Shown here one piece after another: positions 1-6,743 of a DNA stretch of 27,360 nucleotides. The notes beneath the pieces are model-generated. The model saw nothing but the letters and a program-made list of their open reading frames with translations. It made no database searches and was not told the DNA's origin. The stretch is taken from the NCBI GenBank assembly GCA_963714425.1, contig CAVQOI010000011.1:1-27360 (forward strand). Reading direction: 5' to 3'. The translations under genes were made by a program, and so were the position numbers. The stretch is from DATCYX01 sp963714425. Lineage in GTDB: Bacteria > Chloroflexota > Anaerolineae > Anaerolineales > UBA4823. Every line of letters starts with the position of its first letter. Positions within the stretch are counted from its first letter, which is position 1.

Positions 1-1041
1 CATGTAGCGGGATGCCACGGCGTGACCGGGCGAATCTTCCAGTCCGGGATACCACACCGCCTCCACCTGGGGATGCCCCTGCAGGGTGCGGGCTATTTGA
101 AGGGCGGCGCGGCTCTGCAGGTCCATGCGCGGGCGCAGGCTGCGCAGGTCGTTGAGCGCCATCAGGGCGGCGAAGGGGCTGATGGCAGGACCGTGGTCGC
201 GGAAGGGTAATAGCTTGACGTACTGGGCGAAGTCCTGGCGCATCTCGTCGGGACCCACGCGGGAGGGGATATTGTGGCGGGCGACGAGCGCCCCGGCGAT
301 GACGAAGCCGGAGGTCGCCATGCTCTTGCTGACCGAGTGCACCACGATGTCGGCGCCGTGCAGCAGCGGGCGCATCAGGGCGGGGGTGGCGACGGTGGCA
401 TCGATGATGAGCGGCAGGTCGTGGGCATGCGCCAGCTCCGCCAGCGCGGCGATGTCGAAGACCGCCAGGCTGGGGTTGCTGGGCATCTCACCGTAGAGGA
501 AGCGTGTGTTCTCGTCGATCTGGCGCGCCCAATCGTCCAGGTCAAGCGGGTCGGTCACCCAGCGCACGTCCACGCCGCGCTCAGCGCCATAGCGCTGGGA
601 GAAGATCATGAAGGTGCCGCCGTACAGCTTGGCGCAGGAGACGAAATTCGGGCGACCCCTGGAGGTTCCCCCGGTCACGGCAGGATAGTCCACCAGGAAG
701 GGGTTGGTAGCCATGAACACGGCGGCATTGCCCGAGGCGGTGGCGCAGGCGCTGGCGGCGCCGTCGAAGCCGTAGCTCTCCAGCAGCGCCAGGGTCTCCT
801 CCAGGTAGCCGATGGTTGGGTTGGCAATGCGCGTGTAGGTCCAGGAGGGGATCAGGTAAGCCAGGGCGGCTTCCAGGTGGTCGCTGTCGTCGAAGACCTG
901 GGCCGGGCTGAGGTAGAGCGGCTCGTTGAGGCTGCCCTGGTTGAGGCGGGCGGCTTCCAGCCCGTACACGCCGCGCACGGCGATGGTGTCGAACTTCATG
1001 GTGCGCATGTGCGCCCGCTCGGCATCCGCGGCGGCGTTCAT
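1..1041 (-). CDS. Cys/Met metabolism PLP-dependent enzyme (O-acetylhomoserine sulfhydrylase / gamma-lyase-like), 3' end outside window
   Basis: About 347 residues are visible; the C-terminus lies beyond position 1. The translation fits the Cys/Met PLP-dependent family (MetB/MetC/MetY type). It has a Tyr-rich cofactor-phosphate segment (YTRIANPT near residue 70), a substrate-loop GGT pair, an Asp in LIIDAT (about D214) that would contact the pyridine nitrogen, and the Schiff-base lysine in HSVSKSMATSG (about K239). Such enzymes catalyse gamma- or beta-elimination or replacement on homoserine- or cysteine-derived substrates in the cytoplasm; the exact reaction cannot be read here. It lies downstream of tyrosine phenol-lyase on the same strand with a 190-nt gap. 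The ATG at 1041 is the first start in frame. A stronger ribosome site (GAGGAGA, 1110-1116) instead precedes an ATG at 1102 in another frame; see findings. Confidence 0.85.
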   Translation of the reverse strand, partial: MNAAADAERAHMRTMKFDTIAVRGVYGLEAARLNQGSLNEPLYLSPAQVFDDSDHLEAALAYLIPSWTYTRIANPTIGYLEETLALLESYGFDGAASACATASGNAAVFMATNPFLVDYPAVTGGTSRGRPNFVSCAKLYGGTFMIFSQRYGAERGVDVRWVTDPLDLDDWARQIDENTRFLYGEMPSNPSLAVFDIAALAELAHAHDLPLIIDATVATPALMRPLLHGADIVVHSVSKSMATSGFVIAGALVARHNIPSRVGPDEMRQDFAQYVKLLPFRDHGPAISPFAALMALNDLRSLRPRMDLQSRAALQIARTLQGHPQVEAVWYPGLEDSPGHAVASRYM

Positions 1042-1109
1042 TGACTCACCGCGGTGGATGTATTCTTGTACGCCGGGGAGTGAAGGTGGCGTCTGTTGTC
1101 ATGGGAATG

Positions 1110-1116
1110 TCTCCTC
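1110..1116 (-). promoter_or_regulatory. Strong Shine-Dalgarno in front of an out-of-frame ATG
   Basis: On the minus strand GAGGAGA sits 7 nt before an ATG (1102-1100). That ATG opens an 18-codon frame ending in TGA at 1048-1046, four bases before the ATG of the PLP enzyme. It could be a coupled leader peptide, or the true start separated from the gene by a one-base indel in the C4 run (GGGG at 1075-1078 on the plus strand). Confidence 0.5.
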
Positions 1117-1119
1117 AGA

Positions 1120-1235
1120 AAAAGAGAGTGAGAGTAGAGGCGTAGAGGAGTCGTAGAAACGGAATGGGCGAATTAGGGGTCCCGTTCACTACTTGCTCTA
1201 CTTCTCTGTTCTCTCCTCACTATTCACTTTTCTAC
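1120..1235. repeat. CTCTACTCTC-type low-complexity repeat in the PLP enzyme/tpl spacer
   Basis: The spacer is dominated by GAGAGTAGAGGCGTAGAG on one side and CTCTACTTCTCTGTTCTCTC on the other, so the halves are roughly complementary. Related tracts occur at 10486-10508 and 13108-13136. It overlaps the end of tpl, whose stop is at 1232-1234. No terminator with a clear U-tract is seen. Confidence 0.5.
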
Positions 1236-2644
1236 TCGATCGGCTCAAAGCGCGCCTGGAAGAAGCGCAGGTACTTGGGCTCGTAGACCATCTTGAGGCC
1301 GCGAGACTTCTCCCTAACGTCGTAAACGGCTTTGACCAATTCGGCCACCACGTCCATGTGCGCCTGGGTATACACCCGGCGGGGGATGGTCAGGCGGGTG
1401 AGCTCCAGCTTGGGGTAGCGGTGACCACCAGTTTTGGGGTCGCGCCCGGCGCTGACCACGCCCCGTTCCATGGAGCGGATGCCTGAATCCAGGTAGAGCT
1501 CAGCCGCCAGCGTTTGGGCTGGCAAAAGGTCCTGCGGCAGTTGGGGGTAAAAACCGCGAGCGTCCAGGAAGATGGCGTGCCCGCCGATGGGCTGCACGAT
1601 GGGGATTTCCCAGTCCATAAGCAGCTTGCCCAGGTAGCGCACCTGACCGACGCGGGCGCGCACATGGTCGTCCTGCACGGCTTCTTCGATGCCGATGGCG
1701 ATGGCTTCCATATCGCGCCCGGCCAGTCCGCCGTAGGTGTGCAGCCCTTCGAAGATCACCACCATATTGCGCAGCTCCTCGAACAGGTCTTCGTGGTTCA
1801 CTGCAACCCAGCCGCCGATGTTGACAAGGTTGTCCTTCTTGGCGCTCATCCAGGCGCCATCGGTGTACGAGCAGAACTCCTTGAGGATCTCGGCAATGCT
1901 CACCCCGGCGTAGCCAGGCTCGCGCTCCTGGATAAACAGGGCGTTCTCGACCATGCGCGTGGCGTCCAGGTAAATGCGGATGCCGTGCCGGTCGCAGAAC
2001 TCCCTCAAGAGGCGGACGTTAGCAATGCTTACCGGCTGCCCGCCAGCCATGTTCACGGTGCCTGCCAGGCTGATGTAGGCGATCTTGTCGGCGCCCACCT
2101 CGTTCACCAGCTTCGCCAGCTTGTCCAGGTCCACGTTGCCCTTGAAGGGATCTTGGTTCTGCGGGTCGTGGGCTTCGTCGATGATCACATCCACGAAGGT
2201 TCCGCCGGCCCGCTCCTGGTGCAGGCGGGTGGTGGTGAAGTACATGTTGCCGGGCACGTACTGCCCGGGGCTGATCATGCACTGGCTGAGCAGGTGCTCG
2301 GCGCCGCGCCCCTGGTGGGTGGGCACGATGTACTTGTAGCCGTAATGGGTCTGGATAGCCTCTTCCAGGTGGTAGAAGTTGCGGCTACCAGCGTAGGCCT
2401 CATCCCCCAGCATCAGTCCAGCCCACTGGCGGTCGGACATAGCGTTGGTGCCGCTGTCGGTGAGCAGGTCGATGTACACGTCCTCGGAGCGCAGCAGGAA
2501 GGTGTTGTAGCCGGCCTCCTGCGCCGCTTTGCGACGGTGCGCGGGGGTGGTCATGGTCAGAGGCTCGACCATCTTGATCTTCCACGGCTCTGCCCATGAG
2601 CGCCTGCCGAACTGCTGGCCCATGGTTTTGAAGTGGTCAGTCAT
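1232..2644 (-). CDS. tpl: Tyrosine phenol-lyase (beta-tyrosinase)
   Basis: 470 residues. This PLP enzyme of the beta-eliminating lyase family splits L-tyrosine into phenol, pyruvate and ammonia, reversibly. The sequence follows tyrosine phenol-lyase much more closely than tryptophanase, for example IDLLTDSGTNAMSD, GDEAYAGS and YFTTTR. With a 13-residue offset, the key Citrobacter TPL residues are all present: Tyr71 (Y84), Thr124 (T137), Asp214 (D227), Arg217 (R230), the PLP lysine Lys257 (K270 in MSAKKDN), Met379/Arg381 (M392/R394 in SMERG) and Phe448 (F461). Arg381, which reads the phenol hydroxyl, is the discriminator from tryptophanase. The ATG at 2644 was chosen because AGGAG lies 6 nt upstream and it gives the family's usual length; a GTG at 2695 lies inside a repeat. 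The Lrp-type gene lies upstream on the same strand. Confidence 0.93.
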   Translation of the reverse strand: MTDHFKTMGQQFGRRSWAEPWKIKMVEPLTMTTPAHRRKAAQEAGYNTFLLRSEDVYIDLLTDSGTNAMSDRQWAGLMLGDEAYAGSRNFYHLEEAIQTHYGYKYIVPTHQGRGAEHLLSQCMISPGQYVPGNMYFTTTRLHQERAGGTFVDVIIDEAHDPQNQDPFKGNVDLDKLAKLVNEVGADKIAYISLAGTVNMAGGQPVSIANVRLLREFCDRHGIRIYLDATRMVENALFIQEREPGYAGVSIAEILKEFCSYTDGAWMSAKKDNLVNIGGWVAVNHEDLFEELRNMVVIFEGLHTYGGLAGRDMEAIAIGIEEAVQDDHVRARVGQVRYLGKLLMDWEIPIVQPIGGHAIFLDARGFYPQLPQDLLPAQTLAAELYLDSGIRSMERGVVSAGRDPKTGGHRYPKLELTRLTIPRRVYTQAHMDVVAELVKAVYDVREKSRGLKMVYEPKYLRFFQARFEPIE

Positions 2645-2665
2645 TGAGAACTCCTGTTTGATCAA

Positions 2666-2723
2666 TATTTTTAACACAAAGTACACGAAGGGCACAAAGT
2701 ACCATAAAGTTTTTTTTTTTTTT
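2666..2723. repeat. CACGAAGGGCACAAAG-type dispersed repeat followed by a T14 run
   Basis: TTAACACAAAGTACACGAAG followed by GGCACAAAGT is a half-copy of the palindromic family seen complete at 27067-27149. It ends in 14 consecutive T (2710-2723). It lies directly upstream of the tpl ribosome-binding site, so it forms most of the tpl leader or promoter region. Confidence 0.55.
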
Positions 2724-2818
2724 CATGTGAAATTTGTTAACTTCGAGGTAGAAATCTTCATTGTTGCTGACCTCACTCCCCAACCCCTCCACCCACTGGG
2801 GCTGCGGAATAGATGATT

Positions 2819-2853
2819 GGGGATTTGGGCGGGCGAAGTCCGCCCAAATCCCC
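2819..2853. repeat. Perfect 14-bp inverted repeat (hairpin), lrp/tpl spacer
   Basis: GGGGATTTGGGCGG (2819-2832) and CCGCCCAAATCCCC (2840-2853) are exact complements around a 7-nt loop. On the plus strand the stem is followed by AAAAACG, on the minus strand by AATCATC, so a U-tract terminator is not evident. It may act as a transcript-stabilising or attenuating hairpin between lrp and tpl, or be a mobile palindrome. Confidence 0.8.
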
Positions 2854-2866
2854 AAAAACGTTTTCT

Positions 2867-2902
2867 CCCCTCCCCCTAAAGGGGGAGGGGCGGGGGTGGG
2901 GG
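2867..2902. repeat. C/G-tract hairpin overlapping a G-quadruplex motif
   Basis: CCCCTCCCCCT (2867-2877) and AGGGGGAGGGG (2880-2890) pair perfectly around AA. The plus strand continues as four G-runs of 4-5 joined by single bases (2881-2902), a textbook parallel G-quadruplex pattern. It lies 29 nt past the lrp stop. A weaker copy of the C/G hairpin type is at 8595-8616. Confidence 0.75.
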
Positions 2903-2930
2903 TTTTTAAAGTTCGACATGGCGTTGTCTT

Positions 2931-3389
2931 TTATCTGACAGGCAACGCCGTGGTGGACTTGACCTCGCTCAACACCAGGCTGGTGTGGATGCGCGCCACG
3001 CCGGGCACAGGGGTGAGGCGCTCCAGCACGAAGCGCTCCAGGTCTTTGCGGTTGTGGATGACTACCTTCAAGAGATAGTCGTACTCGCCGGTGACGTGGT
3101 GGCACTCCAGCACCTCGGGCATGTCGCGAATTGCCGATCGCACCGCCTCCACCTGCTCGGGCTGGTGCAGCTGCAGGGAGATTTGCACAAAGCACAGCAT
3201 GTCGAAGCCAGCCCGCTCTCGGTCGAGCAGGGCGGCATAGCCGCGCACCAGGCCGCTCTCCTCCAGGCGGCGCAAGCGGGCGTGCGTGGCGGGCGGGGAG
3301 AGGTTGACACGCCGGGCCAGCTCGGCGTTGCTGATGCGCCCTTCAGATTGCAGGATGTCAAGTATGGCTTTATCGGTGGAGTCGAACAT
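2931..3389 (-). CDS. Lrp/AsnC family transcriptional regulator
   Basis: 152 residues, the normal length for the family. Residues 2-60 form the N-terminal helix-turn-helix (ILDILQSEGRISNAELARRV, then LSPPATHARLRRLEESG). Residues 65-145 form the RAM ligand-binding and oligomerisation domain, including GEYDYLLKVV and the closing TSLVLSEVKSTTALP. These proteins sense amino acids and control their uptake or breakdown. Its position upstream of tyrosine phenol-lyase on the same strand suggests that it controls that gene or itself; this is inference. TTGACA-N16-TATGAT lies immediately upstream and would give a very short leader (about 6 nt), consistent with no visible Shine-Dalgarno. Confidence 0.93.
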   Translation of the reverse strand: MFDSTDKAILDILQSEGRISNAELARRVNLSPPATHARLRRLEESGLVRGYAALLDRERAGFDMLCFVQISLQLHQPEQVEAVRSAIRDMPEVLECHHVTGEYDYLLKVVIHNRKDLERFVLERLTPVPGVARIHTSLVLSEVKSTTALPVR

Positions 3390-3401
3390 GGGTTATGAAG
3401 A

Positions 3402-3429
3402 TCATAGCAAAATTTACAGGGAATGTCAA
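3402..3429 (-). promoter_or_regulatory. Sigma70-type promoter of the Lrp-family gene
   Basis: On the minus strand the -35 TTGACA (3429-3424) and -10 TATGAT (3407-3402) are 16 bp apart. Transcription would start near 3395, only a few bases before the ATG at 3389. The palindrome GAATATTC (3431-3438) just upstream is a candidate autoregulatory half-site; that is speculation. Confidence 0.7.
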
Positions 3430-3444
3430 CGAATATTCGGTGTT

Positions 3445-3717
3445 TCTGGAATCAATCGAAATAAATATAGCGTAATACGCATTGGGTATTTCGTATATTC
3501 TGTAGGGAGGCGTGATGGAGGATGAAGCCGAAGAAAGGAAAGTTCTCACATTGAGGCTAACAGGTGCTCAAGAAACAACACAAGCGAGCGAAAATTTGGA
3601 CCACGAAAGCCGCGAAAGAAGGCGAAATTGGATAGTCCCCCTATTCACTGAAGACGCTGAGCGGGCAGAGTACGAAGAGTTTTTATAATTTCCTCAGCGT
3701 ATTCCCTGGACTCCGCT
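3445..3717. repeat. AT-rich spacer built of repeat fragments
   Basis: It holds GCGTAATACGCATTGGGTAT (related to the 8627-8676 palindrome), TTGGACCACGAA at 3596-3607 (identical to 27227-27238), and an inverted repeat ACGCTGAG (3654-3661) / CTCAGCGT (3693-3700). Base composition is clearly lower in GC than the flanking genes. Apart from one small reading frame (3515-3688) I see no gene. Confidence 0.6.
3515..3688 (+). CDS. Small ORF, 57 residues, doubtful
   Basis: The ATG at 3515 follows GGGAGG with 4 nt between, and the frame stays open for 57 codons. The product is highly charged (MEDEAEERKVLTLRLTG at the start, EDAERAEYEEFL at the end) with no recognisable domain. It runs through two dispersed-repeat fragments (around 3596-3630 and 3654-3700), which argues that it is chance translation of repeat DNA. 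The ribosome site is the only positive evidence. Confidence 0.25.
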   Translation: MEDEAEERKVLTLRLTGAQETTQASENLDHESRERRRNWIVPLFTEDAERAEYEEFL

Positions 3718-4155
3718 GTGAACGGCGTCTTGTTCAGCCAGTTTGCGAATGGCTGCTTTGGAGCGCCTGGCGCAGCTCGTCGATCTTTCTCAATTCCCCT
3801 GCATCACCGCCAGGGGGCGGAGCGGAGGACCGGACGAGGCTGGCAGGTGGCGGCGCTCATCCCGCTGGGCTTGCAGGTTGCCGTCCTGCTGCTGTTTGGC
3901 ATCGGGGAGATGGCTTCAGGCGACATAAGCGGGGCGGGTCACCTGCTGCCGGCAGCAGCTGCGGTGCTGCTTGGGGTGCTTTCCTGGCAGCGCCCGCTGG
4001 AGGGCGGCATCGCATTGATCCTGGTAGGGGTATTCGCCGTGCCCGAATTCCGAAACGCAGCGGTCGCACTCTTGATAATGGCAGCTCCACAGTTCGCTTC
4101 CGGTGTGTTATTCCTTACAGGCGCACTGACCGCCCGGAAGGAAAAAGACGTATGA
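3718..4155 (+). CDS. Small hydrophobic membrane protein of unknown function
   Basis: 145 residues from a GTG. From about residue 42 on there are four hydrophobic stretches (WQVAALIPLGLQVAVLLLFG; LLPAAAAVLLGVLSW; GGIALILVGVFAVPEF; VALLIMAAPQFASGVLFLTG) and then a basic tail, TARKEKDV. This resembles the small four-helix membrane proteins of the DUF7670 kind. That resemblance is recalled and not searched. The first 40 residues are polar, Arg/Gly-rich and unlike a normal N-terminus, so the true start may be internal, or the 5' end may be disrupted; another frame is open from about 3743 to 3928. It converges on the methylase gene and shares a palindrome with it. Confidence 0.55.
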   Translation: MNGVLFSQFANGCFGAPGAARRSFSIPLHHRQGAERRTGRGWQVAALIPLGLQVAVLLLFGIGEMASGDISGAGHLLPAAAAVLLGVLSWQRPLEGGIALILVGVFAVPEFRNAAVALLIMAAPQFASGVLFLTGALTARKEKDV

Positions 4156-4162
4156 ACGAAAA

Positions 4163-4191
4163 GATCGCCCGCAGATGATCTGCGGGCGATC
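4163..4191 (-). terminator. Bidirectional hairpin between convergent genes
   Basis: GATCGCCCGCAGAT (4163-4176) and ATCTGCGGGCGATC (4178-4191) are perfect 14-bp arms around a single base. Read on the minus strand the stem is followed by TTTTCG, so it best fits a terminator for the methylase gene ending at 4311. It also lies 7 nt after the stop of the plus-strand membrane protein. Confidence 0.7.
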
Positions 4192-4310
4192 GATATAGAT
4201 GCTCAGGCAATGAGATTGCTTACCCCTCTATCCACCATTAATCTCCGCCACCGTCCTGGCGCTGCATCAGGCGGTGCTCCACCAGGCTGCAGCGCAGATC
4301 AATGATGATC

Positions 4311-5393
4311 TTAACCTTCCCTGAGCTTCTCCCTAAGAGCGTTGATGACAACCAAATCTCCCTGCTCGTCCTCATAATACCAGTGCTCCCAGCCGTTGCA
4401 CGGGCTGCCGCCCATCAAATGGGTGCCCGCCTGGTGAATGGAGCCTTCGAAGTCCCCCACTCGTAATTTACCGTCGGGCTTGAGGCGCGCCGCCGTGGCG
4501 CGGTCGCCACGAAAGTACAATTCCTGTCCAGGTAGCAGCAGCCCGGCTTCCAGCAGCCTTCCGAAGGGCAGGCGCGCCGCGCGGCGGCGGGCGCTGCGTA
4601 CATCCAGCATACCAGCGTCCTCGGGTGGGCTAATGACATCGATGCGCTGTTGCGCTACCTGTACGTAATCGGGATCCTGCTCGATGCCGATCCAACGCCT
4701 TCCCAGCTTTTTAGCCACCGCTCCAGTGGTGCCGCTGCCGAAGAATGGATCCAGCACCACATCGCCCGGGTTGCTGGAGGCCAGGATGAGGCGGTAAAGC
4801 AGCGCCTCCGGTTTTTGGGTGGAGTGAGCTTTTTTGCCATCAATCTTGACCCGCTCGGCACCGGTGCAGATGGGCAGTATCCAATCGCTGCGCATCTGCA
4901 GGTCGTCGTTGAGGGCCTTCATGGCGTGGTGGTTGAAGGTATATTTAGCCCCTTTGGATTTGCTCGCCCAGATGAGCGTCTCGTGGGCGTTGGTGAAGCG
5001 CACACCGCGGAAGTTGGGCATGGGGTTGGTCTTGATCCAGGTGATGTCGTTGAGGAACCAGAAGCCAAGCTCCTGCATCAAGGCGCCGGTGCGGTAAATG
5101 TGGTGGTAGGTGCCGATGACCCACAGGGCGCCGCTGTCTTTGAGCACGCGGCGGCAGGCAGAGAGCCAGCGGCGGGTGAACTCGCCGTAAGCTTCAAGGT
5201 CGTCGAACTGGTCCCAGGCGTCGTCGACGGCATCCACGCGGGTCATATTAGGACGCCACAATTCCTGGCGCAGCTGCAGGTTATAGGGAGGGTCGGCGAA
5301 GATCAGGTCGATCGAGCGCTCGGGCAGGGTGGCGAGGATCTCGATACAATCGCCTTGCAGGATTTGGTCTAAGGGAAGGTTCTGCTTATCCAT
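4311..5393 (-). CDS. ccrM: CcrM-like adenine-N6 DNA methyltransferase (beta class) with RAMA domain
   Basis: 360 residues, close to Caulobacter CcrM (358). Motif IV DPPYNL (34-39) precedes the SAM motif DPFFGSGTTG (215-224), the order of beta-class amino-methyltransferases. VDAVDDAWDQFDD, NPMPNFRG, FTNAHETLIWASK and STQKPEALLYR match the CcrM family closely. Residues 275-360 form the C-terminal RAMA-type domain (LPFGRLLEAGLLLPGQELYF, GSIHQAG, CNGWEHWYY). The family methylates the adenine in GANTC. No restriction endonuclease gene adjoins it, so it looks solitary and possibly regulatory. The start is uncertain: an upstream in-frame ATG at 5429 adds 12 residues, and neither start has a good Shine-Dalgarno. 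Confidence 0.92.
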   Translation of the reverse strand: MDKQNLPLDQILQGDCIEILATLPERSIDLIFADPPYNLQLRQELWRPNMTRVDAVDDAWDQFDDLEAYGEFTRRWLSACRRVLKDSGALWVIGTYHHIYRTGALMQELGFWFLNDITWIKTNPMPNFRGVRFTNAHETLIWASKSKGAKYTFNHHAMKALNDDLQMRSDWILPICTGAERVKIDGKKAHSTQKPEALLYRLILASSNPGDVVLDPFFGSGTTGAVAKKLGRRWIGIEQDPDYVQVAQQRIDVISPPEDAGMLDVRSARRRAARLPFGRLLEAGLLLPGQELYFRGDRATAARLKPDGKLRVGDFEGSIHQAGTHLMGGSPCNGWEHWYYEDEQGDLVVINALREKLREG

Positions 5394-5497
5394 AAGGAGG
5401 CCTGACACTTTGCGATTTGGTTCACCCATCGTACCACAGATGACACCAGCTCATCGCCCTGTGCCACCATCCTTGTTTATCCTTATGATCTTTGTCC

Positions 5498-6643
5498 TTA
5501 TGCTGGGTTCATGCCAACACTGTGCGTCTCCGTTCTGTGGATGGGGCGATAACCCTGCGCGGCCAATTGCGGCGTGGGCAGCGAGGCCTCGTCAGGCTTG
5601 TCCGACAGGCCGAAGAGCAGCGCCCCGCGGGCGCGCCAAGCCAGCGCCATGTGGCGCACTTCCTGGGTGATGACGATCTCGTCCCGCAGCAGCTGTTCGA
5701 CTGGGGAATCGTCGTCAAAGCAACCCAAGCGTGCCACGGTCTCGCGGTATTCGCTGCGGCGGAAGGGTTTGAAGGGAGTGGGGTCGCCAGCGAGCACGTT
5801 GGCGTAGATTTCGGCGTGCACCGCCCTCAGAGCCGGAGGCAAATCTCCCAGGCGCATCTGCACGCTGTCGATGAACTGGCGGAACGAGCTCAGAACACCC
5901 TGGCTCACCCGACGCACCAATTCGTCAACACCATACAGCCCGCTCCCCAGGATCAGGCAGATGTATGCCAGGTAATCCTGGTTGTCGAGGGTGAAAGCAT
6001 GGAACTCCGGCTGGTTGAGGCGGTCGTAGGCGACCTGGAAGGCTGCAGGGTGGAAGGATTCGCCCAGGATGCCCGCCACGGTGACCTGCACGGCGCGCAC
6101 CCGGGCAGCATCGATGACCTGGGCATTGCGACCGCGCGCCCCCAGAGCGGTCTTATCCAGGTCGATGACCACGGCGGCATTCTCATCAACCGGCAATCCC
6201 TGGGTGGTGCAGTGCCGGTCAAACTCTGCCAGAGCCGACCAGCGGTTTGATAGATAAAGCGAAGTCCCTCCGTCAGAAGGGATAAGGTCCACTGAGGGCG
6301 GTTTTTCATTCTCTGAGCCAATGAAAGCGAAGCCGGACCATCCACCAGCAGCGCAGATATTCGCAAAGGCAGTGCCGTCCAGCAAGCGCGTGTCCCCTAC
6401 GAAAGCCAGGCGCTGGATCGTCGCAGTGGGTGAGTCCTGGCGGCGCGCAGCCCTTAACAGGCTTACGATCACGCGGGCGTAATCCGGGTCGCTCTTGCGG
6501 GGAGTGTGCCCTGCGGGGATGCCCAACCCGGAGCGCAGGTCATCCAGGGAGGGCAAGCTGTCGTCGGCGGGAACCAGATTGCGGTACACAATCCGGTCGC
6601 CCAGGAATTCGCTCACGGTGGATTTGCCAAATACTGAAAACAT
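5498..6643 (-). CDS. HAD-superfamily-like protein of unknown substrate
   Basis: 381 residues, not assigned to a named family. It contains VVIDLDKTALG (D161/D163/T165), a good HAD motif I (DxDxT). It also has RLAFVGDTRLLDG (G83-D84...D89), which resembles HAD motif IV, and ALLFGLSDKPDEAS (S347, K349), which resembles motifs II/III of HAD phosphatases. The order is unusual because the motif-IV-like segment precedes motif I. No signal peptide or membrane segment is seen, so a cytoplasmic phosphohydrolase or phosphotransferase is the best guess. It precedes ccrM on the same strand with about 100 nt between. GGACGGA lies just before the ATG. Confidence 0.6.
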   Translation of the reverse strand: MFSVFGKSTVSEFLGDRIVYRNLVPADDSLPSLDDLRSGLGIPAGHTPRKSDPDYARVIVSLLRAARRQDSPTATIQRLAFVGDTRLLDGTAFANICAAGGWSGFAFIGSENEKPPSVDLIPSDGGTSLYLSNRWSALAEFDRHCTTQGLPVDENAAVVIDLDKTALGARGRNAQVIDAARVRAVQVTVAGILGESFHPAAFQVAYDRLNQPEFHAFTLDNQDYLAYICLILGSGLYGVDELVRRVSQGVLSSFRQFIDSVQMRLGDLPPALRAVHAEIYANVLAGDPTPFKPFRRSEYRETVARLGCFDDDSPVEQLLRDEIVITQEVRHMALAWRARGALLFGLSDKPDEASLPTPQLAAQGYRPIHRTETHSVGMNPA

Positions 6644-6660
6644 GTTCCGTCCAAGAAATG

Positions 6661-6741
6661 GGACACGGATTTTAGGGATGAACGCGGATCAGCACCGCAT
6701 AAAGAGCGTTATTCCGTGGACATCCGTGTTTATCCGTGTCC
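6661..6741. repeat. GGACACGGAT palindromic dispersed repeat, copy 1
   Basis: Outer arms GGACACGGAT (6661-6670) and ATCCGTGTCC (6732-6741) are exact complements. The interior has further partial pairing (GGATGAACGCGGAT versus ATCCGTGTTTATCC). It fills the whole gap between the HAD-like gene and the aminotransferase and ends three bases before the aminotransferase stop triplet. Related copies are at 16477-16538 and 25502-25578. Confidence 0.8.
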
Positions 6742-6743
6742 AA

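Noticed and set aside
274..1044. 256-codon plus-strand frame
   Set aside because: The minus strand encodes a recognisable PLP enzyme here; the plus product is Gly/His/Val-rich shadow sequence.
1514..2599. 361-codon plus-strand frame opposite tpl
   Set aside because: Shadow of the GC-rich tpl gene, whose catalytic residues are all present; the product has no domain.
1232..2644. Tryptophanase (tnaA) as the identity of the beta-eliminating lyase
   Set aside because: The Met/Arg pair (M392/R394), SDSGTNAMSD-type segment and YFTTTR follow tyrosine phenol-lyase; E. coli TnaA has VEIG where this protein has SMERG.
4238..4312. Short minus-strand frame after ccrM (KIIIDLRCSLVEHRLMQRQ...)
   Set aside because: It looks protein-like for 24 codons but has no start codon of its own and ends before the terminator; too short to support.
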